Positions 26,346 to 33,929 of a stretch of DNA of 64,000 nucleotides are shown here, one piece after another. The first letter of the stretch is position 1. Each line of letters begins with the position of its first letter. Location: positions 62,001-126,000 of the forward strand of contig CAVQER010000005.1 of the NCBI GenBank assembly GCA_963711595.1, written 5' to 3'. The notes beneath the pieces were generated by a model. That model was not told the DNA's origin. It saw only the letters and a program-made list of their open reading frames with translations, and ran no database searches. Source of the DNA: JAUSIF01 sp963711595 (GTDB lineage: Bacteria; Pseudomonadota; Alphaproteobacteria; Rhizobiales; Xanthobacteraceae). The translations under genes and the position numbers were made by a program.

Positions 26346-27355
26346 GTTCGACTCGCAAGCGTGCGCTTCATCGATAGCACCAACGCGAGGAGCAAGGCCG
26401 CGCAGGTGAGCAACCAAACCGATACGCTGATCGGCCAACGGAAGAAGACTTCCGGATTGCCGTTGGAGATCAGCATCGATTGTCGCAGGCTCTGTTCGAG
26501 TAACGGGCTGTAAAGAACTCCGATAAGCAGCACGAGGCGGTTCCAGCCGTAGATCTTCCCGGCAATACCAAAGAGCCCGAAAAAGAGCGCGAGCCCGACA
26601 TCCCATTCGCGATTGTTCACGCTGTATGCGAACCAGCACGCGCCCAGCAAAGCGGTGCCCCCGATGATGCGCAGCATGAGCGCATGGGCCGGTCCAATTC
26701 TCGGCGCGCGCCATCGCCTGACAAGCCAGCCGTAGCTTTCTAGGAACCGGCGCGGCGAGATCAGGCAAACGATGCTGTCGGCGACCACGATAATTCCGGA
26801 CGCCACGACCAGCAGATCGAACCCATCGAGCAGTTCTTCGAGATCCAACGTCATTCGCAGCTGGCCGGTGGCGGCGTCCATGCCGACCGTCGCAAGCAAA
26901 AGCCCGAGCAGGACCATCCCCGTGGCTCTCAAACGCGAGCGCCGCGACAACGCGATCGCAAGAGCGAGAATGCAGATGTTCAGTGCGGCAAATTCCGGCG
27001 GACCGAAGCGCAGCAATAGCTGCCAACCCAACTGCCAGGAGATGAGCATCAGCGCTGCAACGCAGAGCGTGATCAGCACGATGCCGCGTACGGTCCATGT
27101 CGGGGATAGAAGGCGAGGAAACAGAAACCCCCGCGCGAAGAGCAGCACGGCCGTCAAGACAAGAAGGCCCGCGATCACGCTCGGGTAGAATTTCGAATTG
27201 AACTCATACCAGTGCACGAACGGCAATTCGCGCGCGTCCCAGATTGTGATTGCGGCGGCGATCAACAAAATGATCCCGAGCACAACATCGGCTGCGCGCG
27301 ACGCGCTGCGGTCGCGCAGCCAAGGATGCCCAGAGTTGATACTGGTGTCGGCCAT
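26339..27355 (-). CDS. TctB/TctA hybrid membrane protein (tripartite tricarboxylate transporter-like)
   Basis: 338 residues, about nine membrane segments. Residues 20-110 look like a TctB small subunit (ADVVLGIILLIAAAITIW). From about 115 the sequence follows the middle of the large subunit TctA: LLRFGPPEFAAL, LLGLLLATVGMDAATGQLR, ELLDGFDLLVV, and near 285-315 YSPLLEQSLRQSMLISNGNP, the TctA C-terminal signature. The first half of TctA (which normally carries the conserved GSITSILLNIPG-type pore motif) is absent. It may be a fused and reduced transporter or a decayed one; no TctC is adjacent. Confidence 0.7.
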   Translation of the reverse strand: MADTSINSGHPWLRDRSASRAADVVLGIILLIAAAITIWDARELPFVHWYEFNSKFYPSVIAGLLVLTAVLLFARGFLFPRLLSPTWTVRGIVLITLCVAALMLISWQLGWQLLLRFGPPEFAALNICILALAIALSRRSRLRATGMVLLGLLLATVGMDAATGQLRMTLDLEELLDGFDLLVVASGIIVVADSIVCLISPRRFLESYGWLVRRWRAPRIGPAHALMLRIIGGTALLGACWFAYSVNNREWDVGLALFFGLFGIAGKIYGWNRLVLLIGVLYSPLLEQSLRQSMLISNGNPEVFFRWPISVSVWLLTCAALLLALVLSMKRTLASRTQ

Positions 27356-27432
27356 TCAGCTGGGGATCATGAAAGGAGCGCAGCCCCGGCCGAAGCCGCG
27401 GCTTGTTTGGAGACGCCGCGATCGTCAGTCGC

Positions 27433-27648
27433 TCAGTTGCCGCCGCTCGCGCAGCCGCTTTCGACGACGACCTGACACTTGTCGCGCACGAAGCTTTGCC
27501 GAATGGATGGATCCGGGTCCTGCGCGCCCATCAACAGCGCCGCCGTCCCCGGCGCGGCAGTGATCGATCCGTCGGGCAGTGTCTGCAGACAGCCGCCAGC
27601 CAGCGAAGCGGCAAGCAGCATGGCGCCAAGTCCAAGGAATTTTTTCAT
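27433..27648 (-). CDS. Small lipoprotein, unknown function
   Basis: 71 residues starting at ATG 27648, which is preceded by a strong GGGGGAG site. MKKFLGLGAMLLAASLAGGC is a signal peptide with a lipobox (LAGGC). The mature part has two further cysteines (DKCQVVV and GCASGGN) that could form a disulfide. Not recognised beyond this; probably a membrane-anchored periplasmic protein. Confidence 0.65.
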   Translation of the reverse strand: MKKFLGLGAMLLAASLAGGCLQTLPDGSITAAPGTAALLMGAQDPDPSIRQSFVRDKCQVVVESGCASGGN

Positions 27649-27891
27649 CGAATCTCCCCCAACCCCAGTACGAATGGGAATATTACCACCGCCCCGAACT
27701 CTCGCAAAGCGAGCGGAACGTATACAGTTCACTCCTAGGGAGCGCCCATGGGACCAGGCGACGGGAATGGCGGACGGATATCCTCATGGGCCAGTTGCGA
27801 TCTTGGAGACTTTTGGCTCTGAGGAGCGGACATTCCTCGACTTGCTGCATGCCGCTTATGCTCAACCGATTTCAGGCGGCAAAAAGGAGAC

Positions 27892-28683
27892 ATGACGATG
27901 CGCGTTGTCGTTTGGTTGCTCGTACTTGCTACGCTCGTCGGCGCGCCAAACACGGCGGTCACGCAGACCCAAAATCTGGATGGGGTCGGGGTTGTGCTGA
28001 TGCACGGCAAAGGCGGCGCCCCGGGCGACTTTATTGCGAGTACGGCACAGGCGCTGCAGGCGGCCGGAGCAAAGGTAGTCATGCCGCAGATGCCGTGGGC
28101 GCGAGCCCGGATGTATGACGTTACTTACGAGCAAGCGATGGCGGAGATCGATCGCGCCGTAGCGCAGTTGAAGGCGCAAGGTGCGAGCAAGATCGTCGTG
28201 GCCGGCCAGAGTTTCGGCGCCAATGCTTCAATTGGGTACGCCGCGCGGCGAGGGGGGGTTGCGGCAGTGATTGCCTTAGCACCGGGCCACACGCCGGAGC
28301 GGCCGTTCTTTGCAAAATACACGGCCCCGGGCGTTGCAAAGGCAAAGCAGCTCGTCACGGATGGAAAGGGGGACTTGCCGGACCGCTTTCCCGATATGAA
28401 CCAAGGCAAAACTTTCGAGGTACGCGCGACGGCAAAAGTCTATCTCAGTTACTTCGATCCGAACGGTCCCGCGGCAATGCCTAAGAACGCCGCGGCGATG
28501 AAGCCGGTGCCGTTCTTGTGGGTCATCGGACGCGAGGATTCTCTGATCGAAGCCGGCGCAGAATACGCGTTCAACAGGGCGCCCAAGCATTCGAAGAGCA
28601 AATATCTCGTGGTCAATGCCGGGCATGCCAACACACCCGACGTGGCGAAGGCCGAATTGGTGGCTTGGCTGAAATCGCTCTGA
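27892..28683 (+). CDS. Secreted alpha/beta hydrolase
   Basis: 263 residues with a signal peptide (cleavage near residue 22-26). An alpha/beta hydrolase of about 240 residues follows: oxyanion strand VVLMHGKGGAPGDF, nucleophile elbow AGQSFGANAS (Ser about 106), acid in VIGREDSLIEAG and histidine in VNAGHANTP, giving a complete Ser-Asp-His triad. Dienelactone-hydrolase-like in outline. Periplasmic. A clean AAAGGAG site precedes the ATG. Confidence 0.8.
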   Translation: MTMRVVVWLLVLATLVGAPNTAVTQTQNLDGVGVVLMHGKGGAPGDFIASTAQALQAAGAKVVMPQMPWARARMYDVTYEQAMAEIDRAVAQLKAQGASKIVVAGQSFGANASIGYAARRGGVAAVIALAPGHTPERPFFAKYTAPGVAKAKQLVTDGKGDLPDRFPDMNQGKTFEVRATAKVYLSYFDPNGPAAMPKNAAAMKPVPFLWVIGREDSLIEAGAEYAFNRAPKHSKSKYLVVNAGHANTPDVAKAELVAWLKSL

Positions 28684-28906
28684 CGAGCTGAGCGCCACTC
28701 GCGGGTCGCTCGGGGCCGTCGGGCGTTAGCGCGAACCTATCCAGCTCAAGTGGCTCGTTCGGACTCGGAGGGCGCTGCGGCCTGCCTTCAAGGCAAAAGC
28801 GTGGATTGCCCGACGTGCTCAGGCTTCGCTGTGGACGCATGAGGAAAGGCCATCGAAGCGGTCGCCCCTGATTGGGTAGTCTCGAGCTTAGACGACTCGG
28901 GAGGCC

Positions 28907-29233
28907 GTGATGCGATTCCTGCTGACAACGAGCGGAATGTTGTCCGCGTTATTCTTGGGCGGTTGCGCCAGCGCAAAGGTAACGTCGGCATGGGAGCACT
29001 ACGACGCCTGTTCGGCGGAGACAGTATTCGTAGCGATGGTCGAGTGCGGGAAACAGAAACGCAGTGCCTATTGCCAAACCGTCGGCGGGTGCTCGTCTAC
29101 CGGTAATGCGTTCGTCGACTATGCAGACGCGCTGGCGACGTCGGTGAGAAAAAAGCAAATGACTGAAGCCGAGGCTCAACGACGTTTCACGGGGAGCTTT
29201 GACGTCTGTCGCGCAGACACGGGCGGCTGGTAG
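28907..29233 (+). CDS. Small lipoprotein, unknown function
   Basis: About 108 residues from GTG 28907, or 107 from ATG 28910, after a GGGAGG site. The signal peptide ends in a lipobox (LFLGGC). The mature part has four cysteines (YDACSA, VECGKQ, YCQTVGGC) and a final FDVCRAD. No family recognised. It begins the accessory patch of short orphan genes. Confidence 0.6.
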   Translation: MMRFLLTTSGMLSALFLGGCASAKVTSAWEHYDACSAETVFVAMVECGKQKRSAYCQTVGGCSSTGNAFVDYADALATSVRKKQMTEAEAQRRFTGSFDVCRADTGGW

Positions 29234-29291
29234 GACGCCTACGTTAAGTCCTTTTCAAAGCGAAAGGAATCGCAGCAGCCTGACAGGGGTT

Positions 29292-29477
29292 TTATTTTTT
29301 GGCTGACTCGCGAATGTGAGCCGCAGTTTGCCTTAGGATTTTCTCAACGGCGACGTCGAAGACTTCGCCGGTTTCGGCACCAAGTTTTCGAGCGGTTTCC
29401 TTGAACCGCTTGGATCGTGGTTTGTCAGTGCCTTTTCGACCTTTTCTTTTTCGTTTGGACTTTACGTGTCGGGCCAT
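29292..29477 (-). CDS. Small, very basic protein, unknown
   Basis: 61 residues; the first 30 are mostly Lys and Arg (KSKRKRKGRKGTDKPRSKRF), the rest a predicted helix. A GAAAAGA stretch lies just before the ATG. The charge suggests nucleic-acid binding. No family recognised, and base composition is lower in GC than the flanks. Low certainty that it is expressed. Confidence 0.4.
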   Translation of the reverse strand: MARHVKSKRKRKGRKGTDKPRSKRFKETARKLGAETGEVFDVAVEKILRQTAAHIRESAKK

Positions 29478-29800
29478 TCTTTTCGGGTCCCTCGGCCGGA
29501 ATCGGAAAAGACGAGGAGCTCTATTTCAAACATGGTTGGCGAACCGGGTGTCTAAGAGAAGCGCATGTAGCGAGACCTGGCGATTACTCGAACATACCTG
29601 ACTCTGCGCCCTCACTTCAGCGAGAATTTGCTCGAACATCCGACATAGTTTGTCGGGATGCTTCCTTAGTTGGTCGTGAGTACGCTCGCATGCTCGCTAA
29701 AGCTAACGGTTCGGCAGTAGCATTAGTCATCGGCGCCGCTCTCTTCGTTCTGGTGAATGTTTTGGCGATCGGAACGTGGGTGAGCACCGTCGGCCCATGA
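29417..29800 (+). CDS. Possible small membrane protein, start uncertain
   Basis: The frame is open from GTG 29417 to 29800. The last 50 residues look protein-like: a charged helix (REYARMLAKANG) followed by one hydrophobic segment (SAVALVIGAALFVLVNVLA). The first 30 codons overlap the basic gene on the other strand and are probably not coding. No good start with a ribosome site was found between 29500 and 29690, so it may be a gene remnant. Confidence 0.3.
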   Translation: MVCQCLFDLFFFVWTLRVGPFFSGPSAGIGKDEELYFKHGWRTGCLREAHVARPGDYSNIPDSAPSLQREFARTSDIVCRDASLVGREYARMLAKANGSAVALVIGAALFVLVNVLAIGTWVSTVGP

Positions 29801-29843
29801 TGCTCCGTCGCCAGCAACGAGGCGACGCAGATCGGTTTTCCCG

Positions 29844-30575
29844 TTACCGGCTACGCCGTATGACGAGCATTGTGTCTTGCCGGGCGCGTTCCGGCAGTTG
29901 GTCGAACGCGACAGGTTCATCGAATTCGGGTCCGGCATACTGCTTCAATAATCGACGGAGAGCAGGAAAGTCAGCCCCGAATGGGTCGATTACATTCGTG
30001 TGATCTTGGCCGTGTTCCACGGTCCATTCAAGTGCTAGCGCGCCACCAGACGCGAGGCATGAAAGCCAAGCCGGGAATAGCTTGGCCGGGTCGTAAGTGT
30101 GGTCCCATGAATTCGAATAAATGAGATCGAACGCGCCAATCCACTTAGGTTTTACTTCGTGGAAGTCCCACTGAATTGTCATCGGAAATTGTTCGGCGTT
30201 ATCTGAAATTTCTGTGCCGACAATCTCGGCGCTTGGCAGTCTGCGCTTGAAGTATTTTTGCTCTGCGCCGTTCCTTGTGCCGTGACAGAGAACCCGGCGG
30301 ATCTTAACGCCCCGCACGGACAAAAAATCGCAGAGGGCAACCAGATTGCTCTCACGCGCAAAGCAAAGGCCGAGCTTTGCCTTGTTGGCAATAATTTGAA
30401 TTTCTCGGTACGTGTTCAGGTCTTCGTGGTTGTAAAGCGAGAATCCGTCGCCCCGGTCGGCGCGGCCATCGAAGCCCCTTCTTTTACGATACAACCGGTT
30501 GGCTCGCTCATGAAAATCCAAGGACGGCATCAGCCGGTAAAGAACTTTGGATCTGGCCCAATCCAACGCTCCCAT
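29844..30575 (-). CDS. SAM-dependent methyltransferase, class I-like, unknown substrate
   Basis: About 243 residues from ATG 30575, which has GAGG 11 bases upstream; TTG 30608 would extend it by 11 codons. The SAM-binding strand is in the central part (RRVLCHGTRNGAEQKYFKRR, EIVGTEISDNA) and a motif-IV-like segment follows (FDLIYSNSWDHTYDP). The glycine-rich loop is unusual (CHGTRNG). GC is visibly lower than in the surrounding core genes, and no pathway partner is adjacent; probably acquired. Confidence 0.65.
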   Translation of the reverse strand: MGALDWARSKVLYRLMPSLDFHERANRLYRKRRGFDGRADRGDGFSLYNHEDLNTYREIQIIANKAKLGLCFARESNLVALCDFLSVRGVKIRRVLCHGTRNGAEQKYFKRRLPSAEIVGTEISDNAEQFPMTIQWDFHEVKPKWIGAFDLIYSNSWDHTYDPAKLFPAWLSCLASGGALALEWTVEHGQDHTNVIDPFGADFPALRRLLKQYAGPEFDEPVAFDQLPERARQDTMLVIRRSR

Positions 30576-30608
30576 AACCCGATTATCCTCGGGCAGGCCG
30601 CGACGCAA

Positions 30609-31119
30609 AGCGCATCCTGCCTCACATGATCTCTCTGGCGATCCAATCAGACACCCGGTTGTGGTGCAATTGGCGGCTCGACCTGTGTGGATAAGTCCAT
30701 GACCCGAAACGTTCGGTCCCAGGCAGGTGCGGGCTTAGGTGACAAATTTCGATATTTGCAACTGCTATGTTCGGAAACGGACTCGGTGCATCGAGGAAGC
30801 AATTCCCACCCGATCCTTGTGCCGCCACCTAATGCTCACCACGCTCACCGAATACATCACGGATAAGGAACAGCGAGACCGGCCAAAGAAAATTTAGAAC
30901 GGCGTCGGGCGGAACGAGAACAGCAACAGCAAGAGCAAGAGCAAGAGCGCGCAAACGCCGAGATCGATCGATCGGCGAACACGGTCTTGGCCAGTTATTT
31001 GCACGGCGGAACCTTTGCAGCACCCCCATACCGCACTTGGAATAAGTTTTTTTATACTGGACGGGGGAAACCTTAAACGACGTGACGGGTTTGACTCGGC
31101 CTCTAAGGGGACGACGGTC
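30609..31119. other. Gene-poor stretch with CAA/GAG repeats and a broken Gln/Glu-rich reading frame
   Basis: No confident gene in 510 bases. A short ATG frame at 30832 (MLTTLTEYITDKEQRDRP) stops at 30897; one base out of phase, a protein-like frame continues to 31075 through AGCAAG-type hexamers encoding EREQQQQEQEQERANAEIDR and ending in a mixed segment (LASYLHGGTFAAPPYRTWNK). Skipping one base joins them into a protein of about 80 residues. No ribosome site is seen before 30832, so this may be a remnant or chance. Confidence 0.3.
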
Positions 31120-31404
31120 ATGCCTTCGAATTGTGCACGATTGATCGAGGAAGCCTGGTTCAAGGCGCAGCGATACGCGCTCCTTGCCGAGAATGCCGAG
31201 CGCCAGGACGAGCGGGTCCTCTTCGTAAAGCTCTGTGAGTCCTGGGCGAAAACGGCTAGTTGTCTTCAGACCCTGGATCGAGAGCGGACAACCGTGCGGG
31301 TTCCTCGGTCCCCTCCGAGCACGCGTCAACCGGTCCAGTACCCGGACACCGGCCGGTCGGTCACGCAGACAGGGCAGCGGAACCGCGTAAGGCTCAGCCA
31401 ATAA
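31120..31404 (+). CDS. Small protein of a two-copy family, unknown function
   Basis: 94 residues from ATG 31120, preceded by AAGGGG nine bases upstream. The first 55 residues form a predicted amphipathic helix region (WFKAQRYALLAENAERQDER, then FVKLCESWAKTASCLQTLD); the rest is Pro/Arg-rich and disordered. The helical part resembles the protein at 33205-33405: A-x-x-A-Q-x-Y-A, an acidic/Arg turn, F-x-x-L, then S-W. Proteins of this pattern are common as hypotheticals in Bradyrhizobium-like genomes. Confidence 0.6.
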   Translation: MPSNCARLIEEAWFKAQRYALLAENAERQDERVLFVKLCESWAKTASCLQTLDRERTTVRVPRSPPSTRQPVQYPDTGRSVTQTGQRNRVRLSQ

Positions 31405-31436
31405 TCTCGATCGGTTTCTCTGGCTTGCGCCAGCGC
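31403..31436. repeat. Imperfect direct repeat, copy 1 (end of a minus-strand reading frame)
   Basis: This stretch matches 31723-31755 at most positions. Read on the minus strand both end in the same peptide and stop: RWRKPEKPIEIIG here, RWRKPEKPIEIVG in the other copy. They look like the 3' ends of two related genes or a duplicated gene tail. Confidence 0.5.
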
Positions 31437-32032
31437 TTCAAGTCATCGGGACCGTGGCGGCCTGTCTCTTGATATCTAGGCAGCGGCGATACAGGCGCTG
31501 GCCACGAGCCAAGCCCGCGCGCTTGCGAACCTCGCGCCCGGAAAACCTCGCCGCTCTCGTCACCGGGACCATCATCCTGGCGGAATTACTTCCTTGCCCA
31601 ATCGGTGCATGTGGAATGAACGGCGAGAAAACAGCCGTAGAAGCTCAAATACTGCTCGGCCAAAAACTGTCGGCCGGCGTCGGCTCCCAAGTAACGCGAC
31701 GCCGCAGGTGACCTTCAACCGACAATCTCGATCGGCTTCTCCGGCTTGCGCCAACGCATACCGTCGGCTGCAGATAAACCTGGAACGCGGGTCAGCTTAG
31801 CCAAATCCATAACAACCATAGAATAGGTATTAGTAGAGCCCACATAACAAGGCTCGCGCCGATCGCGTACGCGTTCATTACACTCCCCGCGTCCCAACCG
31901 GAGGTGTATTGGGCAGACGGGCGACGGGGTGAAGTCAGGTCGATTGCTGATGGCGATTGGTCGCGATCTTGGCGCGCAACAGGTCCTCGTACACGACACC
32001 GCAGGGGAAACACGCGGACCGGCTGAAAGGGA
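31405..32032. other. Gene-poor stretch between the small orphan gene and tRNA-Ser
   Basis: Apart from the two copies of the direct repeat, nothing is firmly supported in about 630 bases. A minus-strand frame at 31715-31819 (MVVMDLAKLTRVPGLSAADG leading into the shared tail) could be a 34-residue gene but has no ribosome site. Composition is mixed. This is the side of the tRNA 3' end, where integrated elements usually insert, but no second copy of the tRNA end was found. Confidence 0.3.
31723..31755. repeat. Imperfect direct repeat, copy 2
   Basis: Second copy of the repeat at 31403-31436. On the minus strand it encodes the tail RWRKPEKPIEIVG followed by a stop at 31715-31717. Differences between the copies are mostly synonymous, which suggests the peptide was under selection. 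Confidence 0.5.
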
Positions 32033-32122
32033 TGGCGGACGGGGTGGGATTCGAACCCACGAGAGAGTTGCCCCTCTGGCGGTTTTCAAGACCGCTGCCT
32101 TAAACCACTCGGCCACCCGTCC
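32033..32122 (-). tRNA. tRNA-Ser (anticodon TGA)
   Basis: 90 bases including an encoded CCA. The seven-base acceptor stem GGACGGG/CCCGTCC closes exactly, the anticodon stem GCGGT/ACCGC holds the loop CTTGAAA with anticodon TGA, the long variable arm is of class II (serine) type, and the T loop reads GTTCGAATCCC. Reads UCA and probably other UCN codons. The 5' end is abutted by a recombinase remnant. Confidence 0.95.
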
Positions 32123-32335
32123 GATTCAATTGTACCAATATATTTGCCGACCGTTCGCAAAGAACATTTGCGGATTTTGCCACCGGATTGCCACCCTACG
32201 CAGCGTTGATAGCTGCCGCGGCTTTGCTGTCCTTCGAGTGCCCGATGCGCTTGCTGAAGCCGAACCCACGCCGGCATCGATTGGCTGAGACACGTGGGTG
32301 TGCAGCAGGGCGTGAAATGTAGCCTCCGGCACTAC
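32123..32335 (-). pseudogene. Tyrosine recombinase (phage-type integrase), decayed C-terminal remnant
   Basis: Three minus-strand segments in two frames rebuild the C-terminus of a tyrosine recombinase. PEATFHALLHTHVSQPIDAG corresponds to the R-H-x-H box (family F-H-x-L-R-H-T-H-A-S), with the catalytic arginine replaced by leucine. After a frameshift, FSKRIGHSKDS matches the ISKRLGHS segment. After loss of the region with the active tyrosine comes KAAAAINAA, a stop, then in-frame GGNPVAKSANVL up to the tRNA. A frameshift, a nonsense codon, a missing catalytic block and a lost arginine show it is dead. It marks an old integration next to tRNA-Ser. Confidence 0.65.
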
Positions 32336-32437
32336 GCGATTCGTCGGACATCAAGGAAGGGCAAGCACAAACGCGACCGCAACGGGTTTGAGTATCGAAC
32401 GTCACCCGCTCAAGCTTAAGCGCGCACGCTTCAGCCG

Positions 32438-32815
32438 CTATTCTGCTGGTTCGAATAGTTCGATCGGGTTTCCGTCAGGGTCCTCTATTTGAATCTGCTT
32501 GCCGCCGGGGCCCGATTCCATCTGGTTCCGAAAGTGGAGACCATTTTGTTTCAGAGACTCAATCCGTGATGAAAGATCAGCCACCTGAAGGATGATGCGG
32601 TTCCATCCACCCAACTCTTGTTCGCGGCCATCCGGCATTGCGCGAGAGCCGGAAGCTCCAGGTCCGCTGAGGATCAATTTCAAGTTTCCGGATGAAACCT
32701 GAGCGAAGGCCGGCGGGTGTTTGTGATCGAGCTTGAACCCCAAGCTGCGGGTATAGAAGTCGATTGATCGATCAACGTCTTCGACTTGGTAGCGGACTCC
32801 CCAAAAGCCACGCAC
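32438..32815 (-). CDS. VOC family protein (glyoxalase/bleomycin resistance-like)
   Basis: 125 residues, one complete VOC protein: FWGVRYQVEDVDRSIDFYTR, NRIILQVADLSSRIESL and IEDPDGNPIELFEPAE. The last segment has the usual metal-ligand glutamate; the first-module ligand position is a tyrosine or valine, so metal binding is not certain. Not closely similar to the VOC protein at 25935. Downstream (minus strand) of the terminator at 32968-33005. Confidence 0.8.
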   Translation of the reverse strand: MRGFWGVRYQVEDVDRSIDFYTRSLGFKLDHKHPPAFAQVSSGNLKLILSGPGASGSRAMPDGREQELGGWNRIILQVADLSSRIESLKQNGLHFRNQMESGPGGKQIQIEDPDGNPIELFEPAE

Positions 32816-32967
32816 TGAGCGGATCGTTTTCAGTAGCAGCCGACGGTGACTGCTTGAGTGGTCGATTCATCGGAACCTCCCTTTGGCAGTTCACGCCCAA
32901 TGGTCGCCAATGCGCGAGCGCTAGCCTTGTTCCGGAGCGACTTGATTGCCGCGACGCGCATGAGTGA

Positions 32968-33005
32968 GAAAAAACCCCGCCTGCGAAGGGTGTCGCGAAG
33001 CGGGG
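32968..33005 (-). terminator. Rho-independent terminator (minus strand)
   Basis: On the minus strand, CCCCGC and GCGGGG form a six-pair stem (33000-33005 and 32975-32980) followed directly by six T (32969-32974). It would end transcription coming from the small gene at 33205-33405. T-tailed terminators like this are not frequent in such GC-rich genomes. Confidence 0.75.
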
Positions 33006-33122
33006 TCCCGTCACCTTGGAGAGTTGGCAGGCGAGTTGCGGGAGCGTCATTCCTTGGCGAGTTGCCAAGCCGTCTCGCCTACCAATGAAAAAAATACGCC
33101 AGATCGTAGATTGGGACAGAGG

Positions 33123-33143
33123 AAAGTCAGTACGAATTGGTAC
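33123..33143. repeat. 21-base direct repeat with internal palindrome, copy 1
   Basis: AAAGTC-A-GTACGAATT-G-GTAC; differs from the copy at 33641-33661 at two positions. Each copy contains GTAC half-sites in inverted orientation (GTAC-six bases-GTAC), as in operator sequences. Confidence 0.55.
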
Positions 33144-33204
33144 GTTTGGGAAGCAGGCCTTCGTAGACTGCGCCGTGGCGCTCTTCGCCCAAGTCTCCGC
33201 AGTC

Positions 33205-33405
33205 CTAAAGGCGCTCGATTGGCTGCCCCCGCTGCGAGGCCTCGAGCACCACCAGTGCGTCCGCGACCTGGATCCAAGAGTCGCGAAGATTGATGAAAAT
33301 CATGCGCTGCTCGGTATCCGAACTCTTTATGACTTGCTCAGCATAGATTTTCGCCTGCGCGAAAGCGCCGGCAGCAGTTATCTTTCCGATTGCTTCATTG
33401 CTCAC
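33205..33405 (-). CDS. Small helical protein of a two-copy family, unknown function
   Basis: 66 residues from GTG 33405. Mostly helix: AGAFAQAKIYAEQVIKSSDT, then FINLRDSWIQVADALVVLE. It shares the A-x-x-Q-x-x-Y-A, F-x-x-L and S-W pattern with the gene at 31120-31404. Flanked by the two 21-base direct repeats and followed by the terminator, so it forms its own transcription unit. A longer frame on the other strand covers it but shows no family features. Confidence 0.6.
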   Translation of the reverse strand: MSNEAIGKITAAGAFAQAKIYAEQVIKSSDTEQRMIFINLRDSWIQVADALVVLEASQRGQPIERL

Positions 33406-33929
33406 GTCCGCAACTTATCCGCCGGAGGCGACATCGAATGGATTTTCACCTGCCTCGCTCCGTATTCAGGTCAGCGAACAACAGCCAGCTCTGTCTCAAT
33501 GACAACAGCGCGGATGATGGTAGGACAATGTTCACAGAGGGACGCCCGGCGGCAACAAAACCATTCGCGAGATCAAACCCCGCTTCACTTGAACGGGGGT
33601 AAGAAATTTCAACACAAAAGAATTTTCGGCTGCAAGAAAAAAGTCGGTACGAATTTGTACCAAGATTTCAAGGAACGACCGGCGCGCTGCAGGAATTCAT
33701 GTGTCGCCGATCCCAGTTCCTAGTTGGATCGGCTGCACTGCCCCGTCACACCCTCCCGTAAGACGGGGCCGTTGCGCGTGCGGCGGTAGGTGCAGGAGCG
33801 GCCCGGGTCTTTGCCCAATAGTAACCATATCCCGTCCCGAGCCGTACTTTTGCCCCAGTCCCGGCGCGTTCTGCTACCTTGCGATGGGGAAATCGGGCGC
33901 AGGGCCCGATGCAGGTGCGACCGGGGCGC
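33406..33929. other. Intergenic stretch, accessory/core boundary
   Basis: About 520 bases without a supported gene. It holds a weak minus-strand hairpin (CCCCG/CGGGG with inner TTCA/TGAA, 33578-33598, only three T after it), the second 21-base repeat (33641-33661), and from about 33700 a return to the GC-rich composition of the core. The rlpA-like gene follows. Confidence 0.35.
33641..33661. repeat. 21-base direct repeat with internal palindrome, copy 2
   Basis: AAAGTC-G-GTACGAATT-T-GTAC, 518 bases from copy 1 and in the same orientation. Here the palindrome extends to GGTAC...GTACC with the next base. Confidence 0.55.

Larger units (their letters stand above)
32816..33204. other. Intergenic stretch with a terminator
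   Basis: About 390 bases with no supported gene. It contains the rho-independent terminator at 32968-33005 and, at 33123-33143, the first copy of a 21-base direct repeat. Confidence 0.4.

Noticed and set aside
30829..31401. A 190-codon minus-strand frame with poly-Leu stretch
   Set aside because: The Leu run is the complement of the AGCAAG repeats and the frame is antisense to a better-supported small gene.
31715..32116. A 133-codon minus-strand frame
   Set aside because: It reads through nearly the whole tRNA-Ser gene; only its last 34 codons might be coding.
33578..33598. A second minus-strand terminator
   Set aside because: The hairpin is reasonable but only three T follow, so it was described under the intergenic stretch and not called.
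33016..33723. A 235-codon open frame on the plus strand in the accessory patch
   Set aside because: Overlaps the minus-strand gene at 33205-33405, which is supported by similarity to 31120-31404 and by a downstream terminator; the plus frame has an unpatterned sequence.
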